Shown here one piece after another: positions 1-10,191 of a DNA stretch of 64,000 nt (position 1 is the stretch's first letter; each line of letters starts with the position of its first letter). The notes under the pieces were generated by a model. It did no database searches. It had not been told where the DNA came from and worked only from the letters and a program-made list of their open reading frames with translations. The position numbers and the translations under genes were made by a program. The stretch comes from Merluccius polli (Eukaryota; Chordata; Actinopteri; Gadiformes; Merlucciidae), in NCBI GenBank assembly GCA_030340625.1, contig JAOPHQ010000917.1, positions 1-64,000 on the forward strand, read 5' to 3'.

Positions 1-2155
1 AACCTGTATCTCTCATAAAGAATACCCTCTGATGAGAACCTGTATCTCTCATACAGAATATCCTCTGATGAGAACCTGTATCTCTCATACAGAATACCCT
101 CTGATGAGAACCTGTATCTCTCATAAAGAATACCTCTGATGAGAACCTGTATCTCTCATACAGAATACCCTCTGATGAGAACCTGTATCTCTCATACAGA
201 ATACCCTCTGATGAGAACCTGTATCTCATACAGAATACCCTCTTGATAACCTGTATCTCTCATAAAGAGTACCCTCTGATGAGAACCTGTATCTCTCGTA
301 CAGAATACCCTCTGATGAGAACCTGTATCTCTCATACAGAATATCCCTCTGATGAGAACCTGTATCTCTCATACAGAACACCCTCTGATGAGAACCTGTA
401 TCTCTCATACAGAACACCCTCTGATGAGAACCTGTATCTCTCATAAAGAACATCCTCTGATGAGAACCTGTATCTCTCATACAGAATATCCTCTGATGAG
501 AACCTGTATCTCGTCAAACAGAATACCCTCTGATGAGAACCTGTATCTCTCATACAGAATACCCTCTGATGAGAACCTGTATCTCTCATACAGAAGACAC
601 TCTGAAGAGAACCTGTATCTCTCATACAGTATACCCTCTGATGAGAACCTATATCTCTCATACAGTATACCCCTCTGATGAGAACCTGTATCTCTCATAC
701 AGAATACCCTCTGATGAGAACCTGTATCTCTCATACAGTATACCCTCTGATGAGAACCTGTATCTCTCATACAAATACCCTCTGATGAGAACCCTGTATC
801 TCTCATAAAGAATACCCTCTGATGAGAACCTGTATCTCTCATACAGAATACCCTCTGATGAGAACGCTGTATCTCTCATAAAGAATACCCTCTGATGAGA
901 ACCTGTATCTCTCATAAAGAATACCCTCTGATGAGAACCCTGTATCTCTCATACAGAATACCCTCTGATGAGAACCTGTATCTCTCATAAAGAATACCCT
1001 CTGATGAGAACCTGTATCTCTCATACAGAACACCCTCTGATGAGAACCTGTATCTCTCATAAGAATATCCTCTGATGAGAACCTGTATCTCTCATACAGA
1101 ATATCCTCTGATGAGAACCTGTATCTCTCATACAGAATATCCTCTGATGAGAACCTGTATCTCTCATACAGAATATCCTCTGATGATAACCTGTATCTCT
1201 CATACAGAATATCCTCTGATGAGGAACCTGTATCTCTCATACAGAATATCCTCTGATGAGAACCTGTATCTCTCATACAGAATACCCTCTGATGAGAACC
1301 TGTATCTCTCATACAGTATACCCTCTGATGAGAACCTGTATCTCTCATACAGAATACCCTCTGATGAGAACCTGTATCTCTCCATACAGGAATACCCTCT
1401 GATGAGAACCTGTATCTCTCATAAAGAATACCCTCTGATGAGAACCTGTATCTCTCATAAAGAATACCCTCTGATGAGAACCTGTATCTCTCATAAAGAA
1501 TACCCTCTGATGAGAACCTGTATCTCCTCATAAAGAATACCCTCTGATGAGAACCTGTATCTCTCATACAGAATATCCTCTGATGAGAACCTGTATCTCT
1601 CATACAGAATACCCTCTGATGAGAACCTGTATCTCTCATAAAGAATATCCTCTGATGAGAACCTGTATCTCTCATACAGAATACCCTCTGATGAGAACCT
1701 GTATCTCTCGTACAGGAATACCCTCTGATGAGAACCTGTATCTCATACAGAATACCCTCTGAGGAGAACCTGTATCTCTCGTACAGAATATCCTCTGATG
1801 AGAACCTGGTATCTCTCATAAAGACATCCTCTGATGAGAACCTGTATCTCTCATACAGAATATCCTCTGATGAAACCTGTATCTCTCATAAAGAATATCC
1901 TCTGATGAGAACCTGTATCTCTCATACAGAATACCCTCTGATGAGAAGCTGTTATCTCTCATACAGAATACCCTCTGATGAGAACCTGTATCTCTCATAC
2001 AGAATACCCTCTGATGAGAACCTGTATCTCTCATACAGAATATCATCTGATGAGAACCTGTATCTCTCATACAGAATACCCTCTGATGAGAACCTGTATC
2101 TCTCATACAGAATACCCTCTGATGAGAACCTGTATCTCTCATACAGAATATCCTC
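1..2155. repeat. 36-bp minisatellite array A1 (alpha-long), noisy
   Basis: About 60 units of the 36-bp repeat (plus-strand core ctctgatgagaacctgtatc, then tctcatacagaatacc). Many units are 35 or 37 bp because of single-base insertions or losses, unlike the near-clean equivalent at 10192-13577. It ends in the transposase-coding flank at tcctcaggcaatgcc. Continues left of the window. Confidence 0.95.
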
Positions 2156-2398
2156 AGGCAATGCCAAGGATCGGATCTGTCCCGAATGCGGCGCTCAGCT
2201 TTAAGAAGCCGATCTAATCGGAAAGTCTTCGCTGAAAACCTCCTCCCGACCAGGTTTGGTTGCCAGCATAAGTTACCATGGTGATATAAGCGACGCTAAA
2301 AGAGAGCGACTTTCGTAGGGACAGGCTAACCCAGGCTTTGAGCGCATACATACCTCGCTAACCCACTCATCGAGGTTCGTAGTACACCCCCCCCTGGT
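1..2398 (-). mobile_element. Harbinger element H1, right part
   Basis: Array A1 plus the transposase N-terminal remnant (minus strand: RRFSAKTFRLDRLLKAERRI) and the right terminal inverted repeat cgaggttcgtagtacacccc, ending cctggt at 2398. Left part lies outside. Strand given is that of the transposase remnant. Confidence 0.85.
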
Positions 2399-3188
2399 CA
2401 CACAGGTGTTTCAATTAAATACTTTCCCAGAAAGCAACATTATATAATTATATATTATCAATACAAACTAAAATATTGCCACTTCTAACAATTGGAAACT
2501 TTAACATGCCGATCACCGGGCTTTCACCACAAAATAAATAATAAACCGAGCCACACACACACACACACACCACACACACACACACACAGCTGTCGGCTAT
2601 CCAGTCATCGGTCCGAGTCTGACTCTGTTGCTGCAGAGCTTCAGTGTAGCCTACAAGTTTCTGTAGACACACGGCTGCCATAGTGTGAGAGTCGGCCCAC
2701 TTCTAGTTATCACAAAGCTCATGAGTGGTTTGAACATTGTGCAAAGTTTTGATGAAAATGCACGGCAGGACTGGCGCTGGTTCACCTGAAGATTAATCAC
2801 ACAGGCGCTGTTGTGGGAGACGATCGCCATGAAAAGGAAAAACCATCACTACCTGTTCTATTCATGTTTATTCAATTACCACCCTGCTCTTATTAGTAGT
2901 AGAACTGTCTCGTTTAAACATTGAAATAGCTGCTAAATCGCCTACGTTCATTATTAAAACCCTTCTGAAACCTAGAATAATCCTCCTTCTTGTATTTCTA
3001 GAAGAGTCCGGCAGGAGAGAGCAGACTCCCCTGGACCCAGCTGTGTCTCCATGAAGAGTGACAGGTCTATGAATCATCCTGGCTACGTTTAAAGATGGAA
3101 ATCAGTCTATTGAAAGAGGTAAGGATTTGGTGGAGATGATAAAAATACAATAGTTGAAATATCCTCTCTCTATTTATCTATCTGTTAT
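2399..3188 (+). other. Duplicated NLR intron segment 1 (alpha) with (CA)n
   Basis: Non-coding NLR intron between two Harbinger elements: tcacacaggtgtttcaatta start, AT-rich stretch, interrupted (CA)n at 2551-2588, a conserved approximately 400-bp stretch, then the cassette exon at 3002. Confidence 0.85.
3002..3118 (+). CDS. NLR cassette exon, copy 1 (alpha subtype, with two indels)
   Basis: Acceptor ttgtatttctag and donor gtaagg are intact. The translated core SPGPSCVSMKSDRSM is the short peptide that precedes the FISNA-NACHT part in many fish NLRs. This copy has an extra g (catcctggctacg) and a missing base near the end (attgaaagag instead of attgagaagag), so the middle is out of frame although total length is still 117. 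Both changes fall in the indel-rich first 6.5 kb and are probably sequence errors. Confidence 0.7.
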
Positions 3189-5800
3189 ACCAGGGGGTAT
3201 ACTACGAAGCTCGCTGAAGCATACCCTAGGCTTTTCTTTGGATACCTGTGCGACAAATACGAAACTCGTGGATCAGAGTGAAACGGTTCCACAAAGCTCA
3301 CTTACGAGTCACTTTGTCCGACCAGGTTTTTCCGCTTTAGGTTCAATGCGCGCTCACATAAAAAGGGCGTAACCCAACGTTATCCACCTTGACGAAATGG
3401 ATCCGACGGAGCGGAGACACGGGGCTATGATTGTCACGTCAGGAGGAGCAAGTAGTGATTATGGAACTCAAATAACGGCAAGGGGCCATTCAGTTATAGC
3501 CCATAATAAGGCCTAGGGAGGCGTGCTGGCAAAAAACAGCAGATTCTGTGAATACGTATAAGATTCTGCAGTAGCCTAATTGGTCTAACATAACTATGCC
3601 AAATGCAGAATTGTTCGCCATTAATCCCAATAGAGTCATGATGAATGCAAAAGCAATCTCCAACTTGCTTTATGGTGTAATTTAGGGAATTCATTTCAAA
3701 TACATCCTATATGTTAAGAAACTTAGTTGCAGTGTGGCTGGATGGTAGCGACGGTGGTGTGGTGGGATTAGTAATGTGAGCTGACGCAGCGACCGGGTTC
3801 ATATGTTGCCCTCCATCATCATGCCTTTTAGCATATGCTTGCTATACATATGTAGCAGTGTATTTAGGGCAGCAGCTACAACCCGCGTATCGCACGGCAC
3901 ACTGGTATTGTTGCTTGATATTTTCGCATCACCACTGTATGCAAATATGTACCCGTGCAACAAATCGCAACTGTAAGCGCACGGCGTCGTTTGTGTAGCA
4001 TTGCCTACATAAGGTCCAACAAGGATGACCAAATAGCGAATACCCTCTGATGAGAACCTGTATCTCTCATACAGAATATCCTCTGATGAGAACCTGTATC
4101 TCTCATACAGAATACCCTCTGATGAGAACCTGTATCTCTCATACAGAATACCCTCTGATGAGAACCTGTATCTCTCATACAGAATACCCTCTGATGAGAA
4201 CCTGTATCTCTCATAAAGAATACCTCTGATGAGAACCTGTATCTCTCATACAGAATACCCTCTGATGAGAACCTGTATCTCATACAGAATACCCTCTGAT
4301 GAGAACCTGTATCTCTCATAAAGAATACCCTCTGATGAGAACCTGTATCTCTCGTACAGAATACCCTCTGATGAGAAACCTGTATCTCTCATACAGAATA
4401 TCCTCTGATGAGAACCTGTATCTCTCATACAGAACTATCCCTCTGATGAGAACCTGTATCTCTCATAAAGAATATCCTCTGATGAGAACCTGTATCTCTC
4501 ATACAGAATATCCTCTGATGAGAACCTGTATCTCTCATACAGAATACCCTCTGATGAGAACCTGTATCTCTCATACAGAATACCCTCTGATGAGAACCTG
4601 TATCTCTCATACAGAATACCCTCTGATGAGAACCTGTATCTCCTCATACAGTAATACCCTCTGATGAGAACCTGTATCTCTCATACAGAATACCCTCTGA
4701 TGAGAACCTGTATCTCTCATACAGAATACCCTCTGATGAGAACCTGTATCTCTCATACAGAATACCCTCTGATGAGAACCTGTATCTCTCATACAGTATA
4801 CCCTCTGATGAGAACCTGTATCTCTCATAAAGAATACCCTCTGATGAGAACCTGTATCTCTCATACAGAATACCCTTCTGATGAGAACCTGTATCTCTCA
4901 TAAAGAATACCCTCTGATGAGAACCTGTATCTCTCATAAAGAATACCCTCTGATGAGAACCTGTATCTCTCATACAGAATACCCTCTGATGAGAACCTGT
5001 ATCTCTCATAAAGAATACCCTCTGATGAGAACCTGTATCTCTCATAAAGAATACCCTCTGATGAGAACCTGTATCTCTCATACAGAATATCCTCTGATGA
5101 GAACCTGTATCTCTCATACAGAATACCCTCTGATGAGAACCTGTATCTCTCATAAAGAATACCCTCTGATGAGAACCTGTATCTCTCATACAGAATACCC
5201 CTCTGATGAGAACCTGTATCTCATACAGAATACCCTCTGATGAGAACCTGTATCTCTCATAAAGAGTACCCTCTGATGAGAACCTGTATCTCTCGTACAG
5301 AATACCCTCTGATGAGAACCTGTATCTCTCATACAGAATATCCTCTGATGAGAACCTGTATCTCTCATACAGAACACCCTCTGATGAGAACCTGTATCTC
5401 TCATAAAGAATATCCTCTGATGAGAACCTGTATCTCTCATACAGAATACCCTCTGATGAGAACCTGTATCTCTCATACAGAATACCCTCTGATGAGAACC
5501 TGTATCTCTCATACAGAATATCCTCTGATGAGAACCTGTATCTCTCATACAGAATATCCTCAGGCAATGCCAAGGGATCGGATCTGTCCCGAATGCGGCG
5601 CTCAGCTTTAAGAAGCCGATCTAATCGGAAAGTCTTCGCTGAAAACCTCCTCCCGACCAGGTTTGGTTGCCAGCATAAGTTACCATGGTGATATAGCGAC
5701 GCTAAAAGAGAGCGACTTTCGTAGGACAGCTAACCCAGGCTTTGAGCGCAACATACCTCGCTAACCCACTCATCGAGGTTCGTAGTACACCCCCCCTGGT
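3189..5800 (-). mobile_element. Harbinger element H2 (alpha left end)
   Basis: Left inverted repeat begins accagggggtatactacgaa; right end is cgtagtacacccccc then ctggt at 5800. Between them are the Myb/SANT remnant (about 3398-3700), a HARBI1 fragment (about 3830-4038), array A2 and the transposase N-terminus. The alpha left end lacks the approximately 290-bp stretch with the tRNA-like piece. Non-autonomous: the DDE part of the transposase is gone. Confidence 0.88.
4039..5562. repeat. 36-bp minisatellite array A2 (medium)
   Basis: About 42 units. Starts right after ccaaatagcg (codons for IRYL of the transposase, minus strand). Carries several irregular units in its first half (for example agaactatccctctg). 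Counterpart of 15439-16954. Confidence 0.95.
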
Positions 5801-5950
5801 CACACAGGTGTTTCAATTAAATACTTTCCGAGAAAGCAACATTATATAAATATATATTATCAATACAAACTAAAATATTGTCACTTCTACAATTGGAAAC
5901 TTTAACATGCCGATCACCGGGCTTTCACCACAAAATAAATAATAAACCGA

Positions 5951-5995
<45 letters not shown>

Positions 5996-6601
5996 GCTGT
6001 CGGCTATCCAGTCATCAGGTCCGAGTCTGACTCTGTTGCTGCAGAGCTTCAGTGTAGCCTACAAGTTTCTGAAGACACACGGCTGCCATAGTGTGAGAGT
6101 CGGCCCACTTCTAGTTATCACAAAGCTGATGAGTGGTTTGAACATTGTGCAAAGTTTTGATGAAAATGCACGGCAGGACTGGCTGCTATTCACCTGAAGG
6201 AGAAATCACACAGGCGCTGTTGTGGGAGACGATCGCCATGAAAGGAAAAACCATCACTACCTGTTCTATTCATGTTTATTCAATTACCACCCTGCTCTTA
6301 TTAGTAGGTAGAGCTGTCTCTGTTTAAACATTGAAATAGCTGCTAAATCGCCTACGTTCCTTATTAAAACCCTTCTGAAACCTAGAATAATCCTGCCTAC
6401 TTGTTTTTCTAGAAGAGTCCGGCAGGAGAGAGCAGACTCCCCTGGACCCAGCTGTGTCTCCATGAAGAGTGACCGGTCTATGGATCATCCTGCTACGTTT
6501 AAAGATGGAAGTCAGTCTATTGAGAAGAGGTAAGGATTTGTTAGAGATGATAAAAATACAATAGTTGAATATCCTCTCTCTATGTTATCTATCTATGTTA
6601 T
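5801..6601 (+). other. Duplicated NLR intron segment 2 (beta) with (CA)n
   Basis: As segment 1; beta variant with gcgcgcacac start of the (CA)n at 5955-5994 and ccgctgtcgg after it; cassette exon at 6413. Confidence 0.85.
6413..6529 (+). CDS. NLR cassette exon, copy 2 (beta subtype)
   Basis: 117 bp, phase 2 at both ends (one base, 38 codons, two bases), so it can be included or skipped without shifting frame. Acceptor ttgtttttctag, donor gtaagg. Reads RVRQERADSPGPSCVSMKSD and then DRSMDHPATFKDGSQSIEK. Inserted between two Harbinger elements. Whether it is spliced into mRNA cannot be told from the DNA. Confidence 0.75.
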
Positions 6602-7328
6602 ACCTGGGGGGTATACTACGAAGCTCGCTGAACATACCCAGGCTTTCTTTGGATAACCTGGATCGACAAATACGAAACTCGTGATCAGAGTGAAACGGTT
6701 CCACAAAGCTCACTTACGAGTCACTTTGTCAAGCCAGGTTTTCCGCTTTAGTTTCAATGCGCGCTCACATAAAAAGGGCGTAACCCAACGTTATCCACCT
6801 TGACGAAATGTCCCGACGGAGCGAACACGGGCTATGATGTCACTCAGGAGGAGCAAGTAGTGATTATGAACTCAAATAACGGCAAGGGGCCATACAGTTA
6901 TAGCCCGTAATAAGGCTAGGGAGGCGTGCTGGCAAAAAACAGCAGATTCTGTGAATGCGTGAAAAGATTCTGCATAGCCTAATTGTCTAAACATAACTAT
7001 GCCAAATGCAGAATTGTTCGCCATTAATCCCAATAGAGTCATATGAATGCAAAAGCAATCTCCAACTTGCTTTATTGTGTAATTTAGGGAATTCATTTCA
7101 AATACATCCTGTATGTAAGAAACGTATTGCATGTGCTGGACGGTAGCGACGGTGGTGTGGTGGATTAGTATGTGAGCTGACGCAGCGACCGGGGTTCATA
7201 TGTTGCCCGTCCATCATCACGCCTTTACCCCCCATCTAGATTACCAAACTGGATCATTCCATAACATTAATGAATAAGTATTCCATATGACATAAGAAAT
7301 ATAACTTTTTAAAATACACATAAATGCA

Positions 7329-7400
7329 CTTCGCTTGGGAATCGAACCCAGCACGCAGAATCTCAAGACTGACGCACTACCGCCACTCTACCACTCATTC
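7329..7400 (-). other. tRNA-like segment with pol III boxes (H3)
   Basis: Minus strand: A-box-like tggtagagtggcggtag near the start and a perfect B box ggttcgattcc near the end, with cgtcagtcttgagattctg between as an anticodon-arm-like stretch. Acceptor ends do not pair, so it is a tRNA-derived remnant (SINE head or pseudogene), not a working tRNA. Sits in what was the transposase intron. Confidence 0.6.
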
Positions 7401-7424
7401 ATACAAACAGGTGTTTTCTTTTAC

Positions 7425-8175
7425 CTACAAGTTGATCAAATCCTTCCTTGACAGTTTGTGTTGGCAAAAAGTTGGGAAACACCACAAACATATTTAGCAG
7501 TGTATTTAGGGCAGCAGCTACAACCTCGCGTATCGCACGGCACACTGTAGTTTTGCTTATATTTTCGGCATCACCAACTGTATGCAAATATGTACCCGTG
7601 GCAACACATCGCAACAGTAAGCGCACGGCTTCTTTTTGTAGCATTGCCTACATAAGGTCCAACAAGGATGACCAAATAGCGAATACCCTCTGATGAGAAC
7701 CTGTATCTCTCATACAGAATACCCTCTGATGAGAACCTGTATCTCTCATACAGAATACCCTCTGATGAGAACCTGTATCTCTCATACAGAATATCCTCTG
7801 ATGAGAACCTGTATCTCTCATACAGAATATCCTCTGATGAGAACCTGTATCTCTCATACAGAATACCCTCTGATGAGAACCTGTATCTCTCATACAGAAT
7901 ACCCTCTGATGAGAATCTGTATCTCTCATACAGAATACCCTCTGATGAGAACCTGTATCTCTCATACAGAATACCCTCTGATGAGAATCTGTATCTCTCA
8001 TACAGAATACCCTCTGATGAGAACCTGTATCTCTCATACAGAATATCCTCAGGCAATGCCAAGGGATCGGATCTGTCCCGAAAGCGGCGCTCAGCTTTAA
8101 GAAGCCGATCTAATCGGAAAGTCTTGGCTGAAAACCTCCTCCCGACCAGGTTTGGTTGCCAGCATAAGTTACCAT
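7425..8175 (-). pseudogene. HARBI1-type transposase fragment with in-frame repeat expansion (H3)
   Basis: Minus strand, read from 8175 down: LCWQPNLVGRRFSAKTF, then RLLKAERRFRDRSDPLALPE, then ten LYERYRFSSEGI units, then RYLVILVGPYVGNATKRSRA. The frame breaks there, where about eight residues are lost, and resumes as CVATGTYLHTVGDAENISK and CRAIREVVAAALNTLLNMF. These are the conserved N-terminal part and helix-turn-helix region of PIF/Harbinger transposases. A splice donor (gtaaaag) after QLV at 7425 marks the end of the exon; the DDE nuclease half is absent, so no active enzyme. The other complete elements carry the same fragment split by their own arrays. Confidence 0.88.
7682..8050. repeat. 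36-bp minisatellite array A3 (short, fully in frame)
   Basis: Ten uninterrupted units, all multiples of 36, so the minus-strand transposase frame is open across the whole array from ALPED through ten YERYRFSSE units to GIRYLVILVGPYVGN. Two units have Asp for Gly (gaatatcc versus gaataccc) and two have gaatctg for gaacctg. Confidence 0.97.
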
Positions 8176-8288
8176 GGTGATATAGCGACGCTAAAAGAGA
8201 GCGACTTTCGTAGGATAGCTAACCCAGGCTTTGAGCGCAACATACCTCGCTAACCCACTCATCGAGGTTCGTAGTACACCCCCCTGGT

Positions 8289-8437
8289 CACACAGGTGTT
8301 TCAATTAAATACTTTCCCAGAAAGCAACATTATATAATTATATATTATCAATACAAACTAAAATATTGCCACTTCTACAATTGGAAACTTTAACATGCCG
8401 ATCACCGGGCTTTCACCACAAAATAAATAATAAACCG

Positions 8438-8510
<73 letters not shown>

Positions 8511-9110
8511 CTGTCGGCTATCCAGTCATCGGTCCGAGTCTGACTCTGTTGCTGCAGAGCTTCAGTGTAGCCTACAAGTTTCTGAAGACACACGGCTGCC
8601 ATAGTGTGAGAGTCGGCCCACTTCTAGTTATCACAAAGCTCATGAGTGGTTTGAACATTGTGCAAAGTTTTGATGAAAATGCACGGCAGAACTGGCGCTG
8701 TTCACCTGAAGAGAAATCACACAGGCGCTGTTGTGGGAGACGATCGCCATGAAAGGAAAAACCATCACTACCTGTTCTATTCATGTTTATTCAATTACCA
8801 CCCTGCTCTTATTAGTAGGTAGAACTGTCTCGTTTAAACATTGAAATAGCTGCTAAATCGCCTACGTTCATTATTAAAACCCTTCTGAAACCTAGAATAA
8901 TCCTCCTTCTTGTATCTCTAGAAGAGTCCGGCAGGAGAGAGCAGACTCCCCTGGACCCAGCTGTGTCTCCATGAAGAGTGACAGGTCTATGAATCATCCT
9001 GCTACGTTTAAAGATGGAAATCAGTCTATTGAGAAGAGGTAAGGATTTGTTGGAGATGATAAAAATACAATAGTTGAATATCCTCTCTCTATGTTATCTA
9101 TCTATGTTAT
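8289..9110 (+). other. Duplicated NLR intron segment 3 (gamma) with long (CA)n
   Basis: Gamma variant, (CA)n at 8440-8509 (about 35 repeats), cassette exon at 8922. Confidence 0.85.
8922..9038 (+). CDS. NLR cassette exon, copy 3 (gamma subtype)
   Basis: 117-bp open symmetric exon with acceptor ttgtatctctag and donor gtaagg. Differs from the beta copy by a few substitutions (DRSMNHPATFKDGNQSIEK). It lies 73 bp before the left inverted repeat of the next Harbinger element. Confidence 0.75.
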
Positions 9111-9838
9111 ACCTGGGGGGTATACTACGAAGCTCGCTGAACATACCCAGGCTTTCTTTGGATAACCTGGTTCGACAAATACGAAACTCGTGATCAGAGT
9201 GAAACGGTTCCACAAAGCTCACTTACGAGTCACTTTGTCCAGCCAGGTTTTCCGCTTTAGTTTCAATGCGCGCTCACATAAAAAGGGCGTAACCCAACGT
9301 TATCCACCTTGACGAAATGTCTCCGACGGAGCGAACACGGGCTATGATGTCACTCAGGAGGAGCAAGTAGTGATTATGAACTCAAATAACGGCAAGGGGC
9401 CATACAGTTATAGCCCATAATAAGGCTAGGGAGGCGTGCTGGCAAAAAACAGCAGATTCTGTGAATGCGTGAAAAGATTCTGCATAGCCTAATTGTCTAA
9501 ACATAACTATGCCAAATGCAGAATTGTTCGCCATTAATCCCAATAGAGTCATATGAATGCAAAAGCAATCTCCAACTTGCTTTATTGTGTAATTTAGGGA
9601 ATTCATTTCAAATACATCCTATATGTAAGAAACGTATTGCATTTGCTGGATGGTAGCGACGGTGGTGTGGTGGATTAGTATGTGAGCTGACGCAGCGACC
9701 GGGGTTCATATGTTGCCCGTCCATCATCATGCCTTTTACCCCCATCTAGATTACCAAACTGGATCATTCCATAACATTAATGAATAAGTATTCCATATGA
9801 CATAAGAAATATAACTTTTTAAAATACACATAAATGCA

Positions 9839-9910
9839 CTTCGCTTGGGAATCAAACCCAGCACGCAGAATCTCAAGACTGACGCACTACCGCCACTCTA
9901 CCACTCATTC
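9839..9910 (-). other. tRNA-like segment (H4), mutated B box
   Basis: As at 7329 but the B box reads ggtttgattcc. Confidence 0.55.
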
Positions 9911-10191
9911 ACACAAACGGGTGTTTTCTTTTACCTACAAGTTGATCAAATCCTTCCTTGACAGTTTGTGTTGGCAAAAAGTTGGGAAACACCACAAACA
10001 TATTTAGCAGTGTATTTAGGGCAGCAGCTACAACCTCGCGTATCGCACGGCACACTGTAGTTTTGCTTATATTTTCGGCATCACCAACTGTATGCAAATA
10101 TGTACCCGTGGCAACACATCGCAACAGTAAGCGCACGGCTTCTTTTTGTAGCATTGCCTACATAAGGTCCAACAAGGATGACCAAATAGCG

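Larger units (their letters stand above)
6602..8288 (-). mobile_element. Harbinger element H3 (beta left end, short array)
   Basis: Left inverted repeat acctggggggtatactacga at 6602, right end at 8288. 1.69 kb, the most compact complete copy, and therefore the best for reading the element: Myb remnant 6806-6960, tRNA-like 7329-7400, HARBI1 fragment 7425-8175 with ten repeat units inside it. Confidence 0.92.

Noticed and set aside
7329..7400. Functional tRNA gene
   Set aside because: A and B boxes are present but the acceptor stem does not pair and the anticodon arm is irregular.
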